In this document: positions 21,264 through 32,418 of the stretch, piece after piece
How positions within the stretch are numbered: position 1 is the stretch's first letter
Layout: every line of letters starts with the position of its first letter
Source: Glebionis coronaria
Lineage: Eukaryota; Streptophyta; Magnoliopsida; Asterales; Asteraceae
DNA length: 64,000 bases
NCBI GenBank assembly: GCA_025667525.1
Contig: JANFOE010000050.1
Span: 1,612,001 to 1,676,000, forward strand
Direction: 5' to 3'
Position numbers and translations under genes: made by a program
The notes under the pieces: model-generated
Databases searched by the model: none
Told to the model about the DNA's origin: nothing
The model's input: only the letters and a program-made list of their open reading frames with translations

Positions 21264-22877
21264 GACAAATTGCTCGTCCTACTCCGATTGGAATCATAGA
21301 TAATGCGTGTTCCAGTCTTAATTTCTCCCCACAGTAGGAGACACTCATCACAGGTACACACTCGTAAAGTATTATTTACTTAATGTCTATGTCAATTTGC
21401 ATGGATGTTTATGCATGAGTCATACACATGCGCATGTAACATGCCAAAACCTTAACCAGAATCATTGACGTATCGCACACACTTTTATGTTACGGTTCGC
21501 ATATGTATCGTTTTTTCTTTTTTTTCTTCATGGTTTTTTTTTCGATAAAAAATAATATCCTTACAAGAAATTTCATCGGGGATTTCCCAGAAACCCCAAA
21601 TCATATTTTTGGTATGTGCCTTTTCTTTTAAATTTGAAGGACAATTTATCCGAATAAAAAAAAATTAGAAGATACAGTGATGTACCTATTTGCATTTGGA
21701 TATTATATCATGACATCTTGTGGGTACATATATTAAGTATAGAATATCTTATTTATATAAGTCTCAAAATTCTGAACATTATAATGGCGTATAACATGCG
21801 AGGATACTAGCTTTCTAAACATTCTTATTTGGCCGAATGTAATATGGTTTTGCACTGTTTAGTGTGAATGTTTATCTTGTTTACAATAGTAGCAACATGA
21901 TATGTTATCGATATATTTAGTCACGAATATTTCAGAGTATTCCAAAATATTACCATACGTTTTCTTTTTTGATATCCGTGGACATCACCTGTTCAGCCGC
22001 GACCGCCTGCCCATTCGGTAATATTTTATTTTTTTAAACTGTGGTCATGAGTCGCATCCTTTCAGCATGTTAATCCGCATGTTTGAGCGTATTATTTATA
22101 TTAATTAAAATATTCCGCATATCTTTCAATTAATAAAAAATATATCATCTATCTTTTAAATTTGACAAAGATATATTCCAATATTTTCAACTTTATAGAA
22201 ACATATTACACATATCATCTATATTAATACAAGATAGTCTTTAGGATATATTCCGATATTTTTTATTATATATATCTTTTAAATAGGTAAGATATATTAC
22301 ATATATTTTTTTAATATAATATATTTTATTTATCATTCACGGTCATGGTACGTCCATCCGTGCTAGTCCGTACACTCGGATATCTTCTGCCTACGGGCGT
22401 ACATGTACTAATCGTTCCCAGGCGGAATAAGAGGATTGAGTGAACCTAATAATTCAACTTGTCGTGTAAGAGGGTTGCAAACCCAACGACCACGGATCAT
22501 GTATCCTTGTTACACACTGTGCACGTCTAACAACATTTTGTCAAAAATTTGACCGTCCTTATGGTAAATGCGATACGCCGCATGTAGTGGCATAGCTCAT
22601 CCCATAAGTTAGTTAAGATACGTCTTATACTATGTGACAATTCGCGGTTATGGCAAGACCCATCCGTGTTGGTTCGCACGTTCGAACCCAATTTCTATTT
22701 TTTGTACGCAGCTATGGTACGTCCATTCGCGTAGGTCTACGCGATCGTAATTTTTTGAATACTTGATTAAGTTTAATATTACTAATCGAGTTTAGCACCA
22801 TTAAACTTGGGGGATACCAGGGTATAATAATACCACTATTTCCGTGCATGACACACAAATATCTTTGGATATATTTC
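21264..22877 (+). other. HP internal region left of the array
   Basis: About 1.6 kb, AT-rich, without a coding frame. Three degenerate copies of a motif close to ATGGTACGTCCATCCGTG occur at about 22345, 22652 and 22710. A purine tract TTGGGGGATA at 22806-22815 resembles the PPT of the element and lies about 70 bp before the array. The rest shows nothing recognisable. Confidence 0.6.
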
Positions 22878-25800
22878 TTTGCCGCAAAAGTCCGCCTTCT
22901 GCCGGTTTATTCCTTTGCAATGGAAGTATCTCTTCCATTGGCTTATTCCTTCGCCGCGGAAGTCCTCTTTCCGCGCGCTTATTCCTTTGCCATAGAAGTA
23001 TCTCTTCCATTGGCTTATTCCTTCGCCGCGGAAGCACTCCTTCCGCGCGCTTGTTTCTGCGCAATGGAAGTATTTCTTCCATTGGCTTATGCCTTTGCCA
23101 CGGAAGTACATCTTCCGCTGGCTTATTCATGCGCCGTGGAAGTATCTCTTCCACGTGCTTATTATCTTCGCCGTGGAAGTATCTCTTCCGAGTGCTTATT
23201 ATTTTCACCGTGGAAGTATCTCTTCCACGTGCTTATTATCTTCGCCGTGGAAGTATCTCTTCCACGAGCTTTTTATCTTCGCCGTGGAAGTATCTCTTCC
23301 ACGTGCTTATTATCTTCGCCGTGGAAGTATTCTTCCACGTGCTTCTTATCTTCGCCGTGGAAGTATCTCTTCCACGTGCTTATTATCTTCGCCGTGGAAG
23401 TATCTCTTCCACGTGCTTATTATTTTCGCCGTGGAAGTATCTATTCCACGTGCTTATTATCTTCTCCGTGGAAGTATCTCTTCCACGTGCTTTTTATCTT
23501 CGCCGTGGAAGTATCTCTTCCACGTGCTTATTATCTTCGCCATGGAAGTATTCTTCCACGTGCTTCTTATCTTCGCCGTGGAAGTATCTCTTCCACGTGC
23601 TTATTATCTTCGCCGTGGAAGTATCTCTTCCACGTGCTTATTATTTTCGCCGTGGAAGTATCTCTTCCACGAGCTTATTATCTTCGCCGTGGAAGTATCT
23701 CTTCCACGTGCTTATTATCTTCGCCGTGGAAGTATCTCTTCCACGTGCGTATTATCTTCGTCGTGGAAGTATCTCTTCCACGTGCTTATTATCTTCGCCG
23801 TGGAAGTGTCTCTTCCTCGTGCTTCTTATCTTCGCCGTGGAAGTATCTCTTCCACGTGCTCATTATTTTCGCCGTGGAAGTATCTCTTCCACGTGCTTAT
23901 TATCTTCGCCGTGGAAGTATCTCTTCCACGTGCTTATTATCTTCGCTTGTGGAAGTATCTCTTCCACGTGCTTATTATCTTCGCCGTGGAAGTGCCTCTT
24001 CCACGTGCTTATTATCTTCGCCGTGGAAGTATTCTTCCACGTACTTCTTATCTTCGCCGTGGAAGTATCTCTTCCACGTGCTTCTTATCTTCGCCGTGGA
24101 AGTATCTCTTCCACGTGCTTATTATCTTCGTCGTGGAAGTATTCTTCCACGTGCTCGTTATCTTCGCCGTGGAAGTATTCTTCCACGTGCTTCTAATCTT
24201 CGCCGTAGAAGTATCTCTTCCACGTGCTTATTATCTTCGCCGTGGAAGTATCTCTTCCACGTGCTTATTATCTTCGCAGTGGAAGTATCTCTTCCACGTG
24301 CTTATTATCTTCGTCGTGGAAGTATCTCTTCCACATGCTTATTATTTTCGCCGTGGAAGTATCTCTTCCACGTGCTTATTATCTTCGCCGTGGAAGTATC
24401 TCTTCCACGTGCTTATTATCTTCGCCGTGGAAGTATCTCTTCCACGTGCTTATTATCTTCGTCGTGGAAGTGTCTCTTCCACGTGCTTCTTATCTTCGCC
24501 GTGGAAGTCTTCTTCCACGTGCTCGTTATCTTCGCCGTGGAAGTATTCTTCCACGTGCTTCTTATCTTCGCCGTGGAAGTATCTCTTCCACGTGCTTATT
24601 ATCTTCGCCGTGGAAGTATCTCTTCCACGTGCTTATTATCTTCGCCGTGGAAGTATCTCTTCCACGTGCTTATTATCTTCGCCGTGGAAGTGCCTCTTCC
24701 ACGTGCTTATTATCTTCGCCGTGGAAGTATTCTTCCACGTACTTCTTATCTTCGCCGTAGAAGTATCTCTTCCACGTGCTTCTTATCTTCGCCGTGGAAG
24801 TATCTCTTCCACGTGCTTATTATCTTCGCCGTGAAAGTATTCTTCCACGTGCTCGTTATCTTCGCCGTGGAAGTATTCTTCCACGTGCTTCTTATCTTCG
24901 CCGTGGAAGTATCTCTTCCACGTGCTTATTATCTTCGCCGTGGAAGTATCTCTTCCACGTGCTTATTATCTTCGCAGTGGAAGTATCTCTTCCACGTGCT
25001 TATTATCTTCGTCGTGGAAGTATCTCTTCCACGTGCTTATTATCTTCGCCGTGGAAGTATCTCTTCCACGTGCTTATTATCTTCGCCGCGGAAGTGCCTC
25101 TTCCACGTGCTTATTATCTTCGCCGTGGAAGTATTCTTCCACGTATTTTTTATCTTCGCCATGGAAGTATCTCTTCCACGTGCTTATTATCTTCGCCGTG
25201 GAAGTATTCTTCCACGTGCTTCTTATCTTCGCCGTGGAAGTATCTCTTCCACGTGCTTATTATCTTCGCCGTGGAAGTATTCTTCCACGTGCTTCTTATC
25301 TTCGCCGTAGAAGTATCTCTTCCACGTGCTTATTATCTTTGCCGTGGAAGTATCTCTTCCACGTGCTTATTATCTTCGCAGTGGAAGTATCTCTTCCACA
25401 TGCTTATTATCTTCGCCGTGGAAGTGTCTCTTCCACGTGCTTCTTATCTTCGCCGTGGAAGTATCTCTTCCACGTGCTCATTATTTTCGCCGTGGAAGTA
25501 TCTCTTCCACGTGCTTATTATCTTCTTCGTGGAAGTATCTCTTCCACGTGCTTATTATCTTCGCCGTGGAAGAATCTCTTCCACGTGCTTATTATCTTCG
25601 CCGTGGAAGTATTCTTCCACGTGCTTCTTATCTTCGCCGTGGAAGTATCTCTTCCACGTGCTTATTATCTTCGCCGTGGAAGTATTCTTCCACGTGCTTC
25701 TTATCTTCTCCGTAGAAGTATCTCTTCCACGTGCTTATTATCTTCGCCGTGGAAGTATCTCTTCCACGTGCTTATTATCTTCGCAGTGGAAGTATCTCTT

Positions 25801-26145
25801 CCACGTGCTTATTATCTTCGCCGTGGAAGTGTCTCTTCCACGTGCTTCTTATCTTCGCCGTGGAAGTATCTCTTCCACGTGCTCATTATTTTCGCCGTGG
25901 AAGTATCTCTTCCACGTGCTTATTGTCTTCGTCGTGGAAGTATCTCTTCCACGTGCTTATTATCTTCGCCGTGGAAGTATCTCTTCCACGTGCTTATTAT
26001 CTTCGCCGTGGAAGTGCCTCTTCACGTGCTTATTATCTTCGCCATGGAAGTATTCTTCCATGTACTTCTTATCTTCGCCGTGGAAGTATCTCTTCCACGT
26101 GCTTCTTATCTTCGCCGTGGAAGTATCTCTTCCACGTGCTTATTA

Positions 26146-28308
26146 TCTTCGCCGTGGAAGTATCTCTTCCACGTGCTTATTATCTTCGCCGTGGAAGTAT
26201 CTCTTCCACGTGGTTATTATCTTCGTCGTGGAAGTATCTCTTCCACGTGCTTATTATCTTCGCCGTGGAAGTGTCTCTTCCACGTGCTTCTTATCTTCGC
26301 CGTGGAAGTATTCTTCCACGTGCTCGTTATCTTCGCCGTGGAAGTATTCTTCCACGTGCTTCTTATCTTCGCCGTGGAAGTATCTCTTCCACGTGCTTAT
26401 TATCTTCGCCGTGGAAGTATCTCTTCCACGTGCTAATTATCTTCGCCGTGGAAGTATCTCTTCCACGTGCTTATTATCTTCGCCGTGGAAGTGCCTCTTC
26501 CACGTGCTTATTATCTTCGCCGTGGAAGTATTCTTCCGCGTACTTCTTATCTTCGCCGTGGAAGTATCTCTTCCACGTGCTTTTTATCTTCGCCGTGGAA
26601 GTAACTCTTCCACGTGCTTATTATCTTCGCCGTGGAAGTATTCTTTCACGTGCTTCTTATCTTCGCCGTGGAAGTATCTCTTCCACGTGCTTATTATCCT
26701 CGCCGTGGAAATATCTCTTCCACGTGCTTATTATCTTCGCAGTGGAAGTATCTCTTCCACGTGCTTATTATCTTCGTCGTGGAAGTATCTCTTCCACGTG
26801 CTTATTATCTTCGCCATGGAAGTATCTCTTCCACGTTCTTATAATCTTCGCCGCGGAAGTGCCTCTTCCACGTGATTATTATCTTCGCCGTGGAAGTATT
26901 CTTCCACGTATTTTTTATCTTCGCCGTGGAAGTATCTCTTCCACGTGCTTATTATCTTCGCCGTGGAAGTATTCTTCCACGTGCTTCTTATCTTCGCCGT
27001 GGAAGTATCTCTTCCACGTGCTTATTATCTTCGTCGTGGAAGTATCTCTTCCACGTGCTTATTATTTTCACCGTGGAAGTATCTCTTCCACGTGCTTATT
27101 ATCTTCGCCGTGGAAGTATCTCTTCCACGTGCTTATTATCTTCGCCGTGGAAGTATCTCTTCCACGTGCTTATTATCTTCGCCGTGGAAGTATTCTTCCA
27201 CGTACTTCTTATCTTCGCCGTGGAAGTATCTCTTCCACGTGCTTATTATCTTCGCCGTGGAAGTATCTCTTCCACGTGGTTATTATCTTCGTCGTGGAAG
27301 TATCTCTTCCACGTGCTTATTATCTTCGCCGTGGAAGTGTCTCTTCCATGTGCTTCTTATCTTCGCCGTGGAAGTATTCTTCCACGTGCTCGTTATCTTC
27401 GCCGTGGAAGTATTCTTCCACGTGCTTCTTATCTTCGCCGTGGAAGTATCTCTTCCACGTGCTTATTATCTTCGCCGTGGAAGTATCTCTTCCACGTGCT
27501 AATTATCTTCGCCGTGGAAGTATCTCTTCCACGTGCTTATTATCTTCGCCGTGGAAGTGCCTCTTCCACGTGCTTATTATCTTCGCCGTGGAAGTATTCT
27601 TCCGCGTACTTCTTATCTTCGCCGTGGAAGTATCTCTTCCACGTGCTTTTTATCTTCGCCGTGGAAGTAACTCTTCCACGTGCTTATTATCTTCGCCGTG
27701 GAAGTATTCTTTCACGTGCTTCTTATCTTCGCCGTGGAAGTATCTCTTCCACGTGCTTATTATCCTCGCCGTGGAAATATCTCTTCCACGTGCTTATTAT
27801 CTTCGCAGTGGAAGTATCTCTTCCACGTGCTTATTATCTTCGTCGTGGAAGTGTCTCTTCCACGTGCTTATTATCTTCGCCATGGAAGTATCTCTTCCAC
27901 GTTCTTATAATCTTCGCCGCGGAAGTGCCTCTTCCACGTGATTATTATCTTCGCCGTGGAAGTATTCTTCCACGTATTTTTTATCTTCGCCGTGGAAGTA
28001 TCTCTTCCACGTGCTTATTATCTTCGCCGTGGAAGTATTCTTCCACGTGCTTCTTATCTTCGCCGTGGAAGTATCTCTTCCACGTGCTTATTATCTTCGT
28101 CGTGGAAGTATCTCTTCCACGTGCTTATTATTTTCACCGTGGAAGTATCTCTTCCACGTGCTTATTATCTTCGCCGTGGAAGTATCTCTTCCACGTGCTT
28201 ATTATCTTCGCCGTGGAAGTATCTCTTCCACGTGCTTATTATCTTCACCGTGGAAGTATTCTTCCACGTACTTCTTATCTTCGCCGTGGAAGTATCTCTT
28301 CCACGTGC
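26146..28308 (+). repeat. Higher-order tandem duplication inside the array, period 1,066 bp
   Basis: Characteristic variant units recur at a constant offset of 1,066 bp. Examples are CACGTGGTTATT at 26206 and 27272, CCTCGCCGTGGAAATATC at 26698 and 27764, and CACGTGATTATT at 26869 and 27935. Only a few differences separate the copies. A block of 29 units was therefore duplicated as a whole. Confidence 0.9.
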
Positions 28309-28690
28309 TTCTTATCTTCGCCGTGGAAGTATCTCTTCCACGTGCTTATTATCTTCGCCGTGGAAGTATTCTTCCACGTGCTCGTTATCTTCGCCGTGGA
28401 AGTATTCTTCCACGTGCTTCTTATCTTCGCCGTAGAAGTATCTCTTCCACGTGCTTATTATCTTCGCAGTGGAAGTATCTCTTCCACGTGCTTATTATCT
28501 TCACCGTGGAAGTGTCTCTTCCACGTGCTTCTTATCTTCACCGTGGAAGTATCTCTTCCACGTGCTCATTATTTTCGCCGTGGAAGTATCTCTTCCACGG
28601 GCTTATTATCTTCGTCGTAGAAGTATCTCTTCCACGTGCTTATTATCTTCGCCGTAGAAGTATCTCTTCCACGTGCTTATTATCTTCGCC

Positions 28691-29278
28691 GTGGAAGTGC
28701 CTCTTCCACGTGCTTATTATCTTCGCCGTGGAAGTATTCTTCCACGTACTTCTTATCTTCGCCGTGGAAGTATCTCTTCCACGTGCTTCTTATCTTCGCC
28801 GTGGAAGTATCTCTTCCACGTGCTTATTATCTTCGTCGTGGAAGTATTCTTCCACGTGCTTGTTATCTTCGCCGTGGAAGTGTCTCTTCCACGTGCTTAT
28901 TATCTTCGTCGTGGAAGTATCTCTTCCACGTGCTTATTATCTTCATCGTGGAAGTATCTCTTCCACGTGCTTATTATCTTCGCTGTGGAAGTGCCTCTTC
29001 CACGTGCTTATTATCTTCGCCGTGGAAGTATTCTTCCACGTACTTCTTATCTTCGCCGTGGAAGTATCTCTTCCACGTGCTTCTTATCTTCGCCGTGGAA
29101 GTATCTCTTCCACGTGCTTATTATCTTCGCCGTGGAAGTATTCTTCCACGTGCTTGTTATCTTCGCCGTGGAAGTGTCTCTTCCACGTGCTTATTATCTT
29201 CGCCGTGGAAGTATCTCTTCCACGTGCTTATTATCTTCGCCGTGGAAGTATCTCTTCCACGTGCTTATTATCTTCGTC
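28691..29278 (+). repeat. Higher-order duplication of eight units, period 294 bp
   Basis: The run GTGGAAGTGCCTC, then a GTACTTC unit, two plain units, a loop-TATT unit and a GTGTCTC unit occurs from 28691 and again from 28985. 294 equals six 37-bp units plus two 36-bp units. Confidence 0.8.
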
Positions 29279-31325
29279 GTGGAAGTATCTCTTCCACGTG
29301 CTTATTATCTTCGTCGTGGAAGTGTCTCTTCCACGTGCTTCTTATCTTCGCCGTGGAAGTATTCTTCCACGTGCTCGTTATCTTCGCCGTGGAAGTATTC
29401 TTCCACGTGCTTTTTATCTTCGCCGTGGAAGTAACTCTTCCACGTGCTTATTATCTTCGCTGTGGAAGTATTCTTCCACGTGCTTCTTATCTTCGCCGTG
29501 GAAGTATCTCTTCCACGTGCTTATTATCCTCGCCGTGGAAGTATCTCTTCCACGTGCTTATTATCTTCGCAGTGGAAGTATCTCTTCCACGTGCTTATTA
29601 TCTTCGTCGTGGAAGTATCTCTTCCACGTGCTTATTATCTTCGCCGTGGAAGTATCTCTTCCACGTGCTTATTATCTTCGCCGCGGAAGTGCCTCTTCCA
29701 CGTGCTTATTATCTTCGCCGTGGAAGTATTCTTCCAAGTATTTTTTATCTTCGCCGTGGAAGTATCTCTTCCACGTGCTTATTATCTTCGCCGTGGAAGT
29801 ATTCTTCCACGTGCTTCTTATCTTCGCCGTGGAAGTATCTCTTCCACGTGCTTATTATCTTCGCCGTGGAAGTATCTATTCCACGTGCTTATTATTTTCA
29901 CCGTGGAAGTATCTCTTCCACATGCTTATTATATTCGCCGTGGAAGTATCTCTTCCACGTGCTTATTATCTTCGCCGTGGAAGTATCTCTTCCATGTGCT
30001 TATTATCTTCACCGTGGAAGTATTCTTCCACGTACTTCTTATCTTCCCCGTGGAAGTATCTCTTCCACGTGCTTCTTATCTTCGCCGTGGAAGTATCTCT
30101 TCCACGTGCTTATTATCTTCGCCGTGGAAGTATTCTTCCACGTGCTCGTTATCTTCGTCGTGGAAGTATTCTTCCACATGCTTCTTATCTTCGCCGTAGA
30201 AGTATCTCTTCCACGTGCTTATTATCTTCGCAGTGGAAGTATCTCTTCCACGTGCTTATTATCTTCGCCGTAGAAGTATCTCTTCCACGTGCTTATTATC
30301 TTCGCCGTGGAAGTATCTCTTCCACGTGCTCATTATTTTCGCCGTGGAAGTATCTCTTCCACGTGCTTATTATCTTTGTCGTGGAAGTATCTCTTCCACG
30401 TGCTTATTATCTTCGCCGTGGAAGTATCTCTTCCACGTGCTTATTATCTTTGCCGTGGAAGTGCCTCTTCCATGTGCTTATTATCTTCGCCGTGGAAGTA
30501 TTCTTCTACGTACTTCTTATCTTATCCGTGGAAGTATCTCTTCCACGTGCTTCTTATCTTCGCCGTGGAAGTATCTCTTCCACGTGCTTATTATCTTCGC
30601 CGTGGAAGTATTCTTCTACATGCTTGTTATCTTCGCCGTGGAAGTGTCTCTTCCACGTGCTTATTATCTTCGTCATGGAATTATCTCTTCCACGTGCTTA
30701 TTATCTTCGCCGTGGAAGTATCTCTTCCACGTGCTTATTATCTTCGCTGAGGAAGTGCCTCTTCCACGTGCTTATTATCTTCGCCGTGGAAGTATTCTTC
30801 CACGTACTTCTTATCTTCGCCGTGGAAGTATCTCTTCCACGTGCTTCTTATCTTCGCAGTGGAAGTATCTCTTCCACGTGCTTATTATCTTCGCCATGGA
30901 AGTATTCTTCCACGTGCTCGTTATCTTCGCCGTGGAAGTGTCTCTTCCACGTGCTTCTTATCTTCGTCGTGGAAGTATTCTTCCACGTGCTCGTTATCTT
31001 TGCCGTGGAAGTGTCTCTTCCACGTGCTTCTTATCTTCGCCGTGGAAGTATCTCTTCCACGTGCTCATTATTTTCGCCGTGGAAGTATTCTTCCACGGCG
31101 CATCGTTATCTTTTGTCGTGAAAGTATTCTTCCACGGCGCATCGTTATTTTTTGCCGTGGAAGTATTCTTCCACGGCGCATCGTTATCTTTTTCCGTGGA
31201 AGTATTCTTCCACGGCGCATCGTTATCTTTTTCCGTGGAAGTACGCCTTCCACTGACTCATTCTACCACAGAAGTACGTCTTCTGTTTGCTCATATCTTT
31301 GTTACGGAAGTACGTCTTCCGTGAT

Positions 31326-32086
31326 GAATTACTTGGCCCGGCTAAGGGTAAATTTCCAAAATTTATATCATTTATACTTACTTAGATGGAGCCCGATCAA
31401 CTACGTTTAAATCAGGAAAAACCGTGATAAAGTTTGGAAGTCGTTATCAAATGTCGTGGCCATAAGACGGATGTAATATCCGCATCACTTTGCCACAGAA
31501 GTACATGTTCTGTTGGCCTTTAGACGAATGCAATATTCGCACTATGCTGCGTCATTAGTGGGTATAAGAAGTACGTCTTCAAATGTTCACGATGCAGCAT
31601 ACGGGTTCCACCTCCACCTTCACAAAACCTTCTTATCATCCTCACGTTAGAGATGAATAAGAATGATACCTTGCCAATGCCAGTGTTACCCCGGCTATAG
31701 AAACACGTTTTCTTCTTACGGGGTCCTTACCGTCTAAACACGGGAAACTAAGCATTCGAGCACACCCACCCGTCTTACGTACACGGGTTCCCCATTTCTT
31801 TCGACGTGGATACGCTTACAAGTAGCAGATATGGAGTAAAGTCTAGTAACCTTGGTGACAACCACGCATATTAGACTGGGGGACATGATGACGTATAGTG
31901 GCTTCGCTCACTATTCGCAACCCCAACCCATCATCTTTTTGCTAAAGGTAGTCCATTTACGAGTGGATCCATATGTTACGGACAACCTACGAGGATGTCC
32001 TAGCAGCAAGCCGCACGCGGTTGTTTAGTGAGCATGATACACGAATGAGTCTAGCATAACATGATCATGGACCATATCATACTAGA
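31326..32086 (+). other. HP internal region right of the array, with structured segment
   Basis: No coding frame. Between 31460 and 31601 several stems are packed together. They are CGGAT/ATCCG (31468-31482), GCCACAGAA pairing with TTCTGTTGGC (31492-31517), CGAAT/ATTCG (31525-31539), and TATGCTGC/GCAGCATA (31543-31601), which encloses GAAG/CTTC. A second PPT/LTR-start-like sequence, ACTGGGGGACATGATGACG, lies at 31875-31893, about 211 bp before the true junction. Confidence 0.7.
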
Positions 32087-32096
32087 TTGGGGGACA
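32087..32096 (+). promoter_or_regulatory. HP polypurine tract
   Basis: TTGGGGGACA immediately precedes the 3' LTR, the position of plus-strand priming. It fits the purine tracts of plant gypsy elements with a TTGGCGCC-type PBS. Confidence 0.8.
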
Positions 32097-32413
32097 TGTC
32101 GACGTACAGTCGGTATTTGGCCCGGCCCAACAGGCCCGCGACCCACACACACCTAACTTATCCTTCAAGAAACCCTAAGCCTATATAAACAGGGGTAGGG
32201 GTCTCATTATAATCAGGTTCTCTCTCATAACTACACCTCTTATACAACATATTCATCCGACTAACTTGACTGTCAGAGGTGGACCCCGGGGCTCCGGCCT
32301 CCGGTCCACGTCTAACCGGTTTACTTTTGTTTGTAGCATTACTCAGGACCCGGGAAGACGACGAACGGCCCAGGAGAGTCGTCAGACCGGCCTAGCCAAA
32401 TTATGCTCCAACA
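32097..32413 (+). repeat. HP 3' LTR
   Basis: 317 bp, TGTCGACG to CTCCAACA, followed by the target duplication GTATG at 32414-32418. It differs from the 5' LTR at about eight positions and by a 2-bp gap near 32262. Confidence 0.93.
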
Positions 32414-32418
32414 GTATG

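Larger units (their letters stand above)
22878..31325 (+). repeat. Tandem hairpin minisatellite, about 225 units of 36-39 bp
   Basis: The main unit is 37 bp. It has arm CGTGGAAG, loop TATCT, arm CTTCCACG, then a linker close to TGCTTATTATCTTCGC. A 36-bp variant has loop TATT. The right end (31077-31240) has about four 39-bp units whose stem extends to CCGTGGAAG/CTTCCACGG. The left end (22918-23130) has units alternating between stems CAATGGAAG/CTTCCATTG and CGCGGAAG/CTTCCGCG. Most units contain CACGTG. The + strand is open in all three frames because the unit lacks stops and 37 is not a multiple of three. This gives frames of up to 1,036 codons encoding a 37-residue cyclic repeat. I do not regard these as genes. 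Confidence 0.97.
20922..32413 (+). mobile_element. HP: non-coding LTR retrotransposon carrying a giant hairpin minisatellite
   Basis: Direct LTRs at 20922-21240 and 32097-32413 begin TGTCGACG and end CTCCAACA. They are flanked by the 5-bp duplication GTATG (20917-20921 and 32414-32418). A PBS-like TGGCGCC follows the left LTR and a purine tract TTGGGGGACA precedes the right LTR, so the element is on the + strand. No Gag or Pol domain is visible anywhere inside, so it must depend on another element for movement. Over 70% of its 11.5 kb is the tandem array at 22878-31325. The LTRs differ by about eight substitutions and a 2-bp indel. Plant Tat-lineage elements are known to gain tandem repeats in the 3' untranslated region, and the PBS and PPT fit that group loosely. 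Confidence 0.92.

Noticed and set aside
22878..31325. CRISPR-like array
   Set aside because: Units are contiguous and similar throughout, with no unique spacers, and the setting is a plant LTR element.
22848..31410. Very long plus-strand reading frames (up to 1,036 codons)
   Set aside because: They are the result of a stop-free 37-bp repeat read in three frames. They lack any domain, begin at repeat-internal ATGs and overlap each other, so I do not list them as genes.
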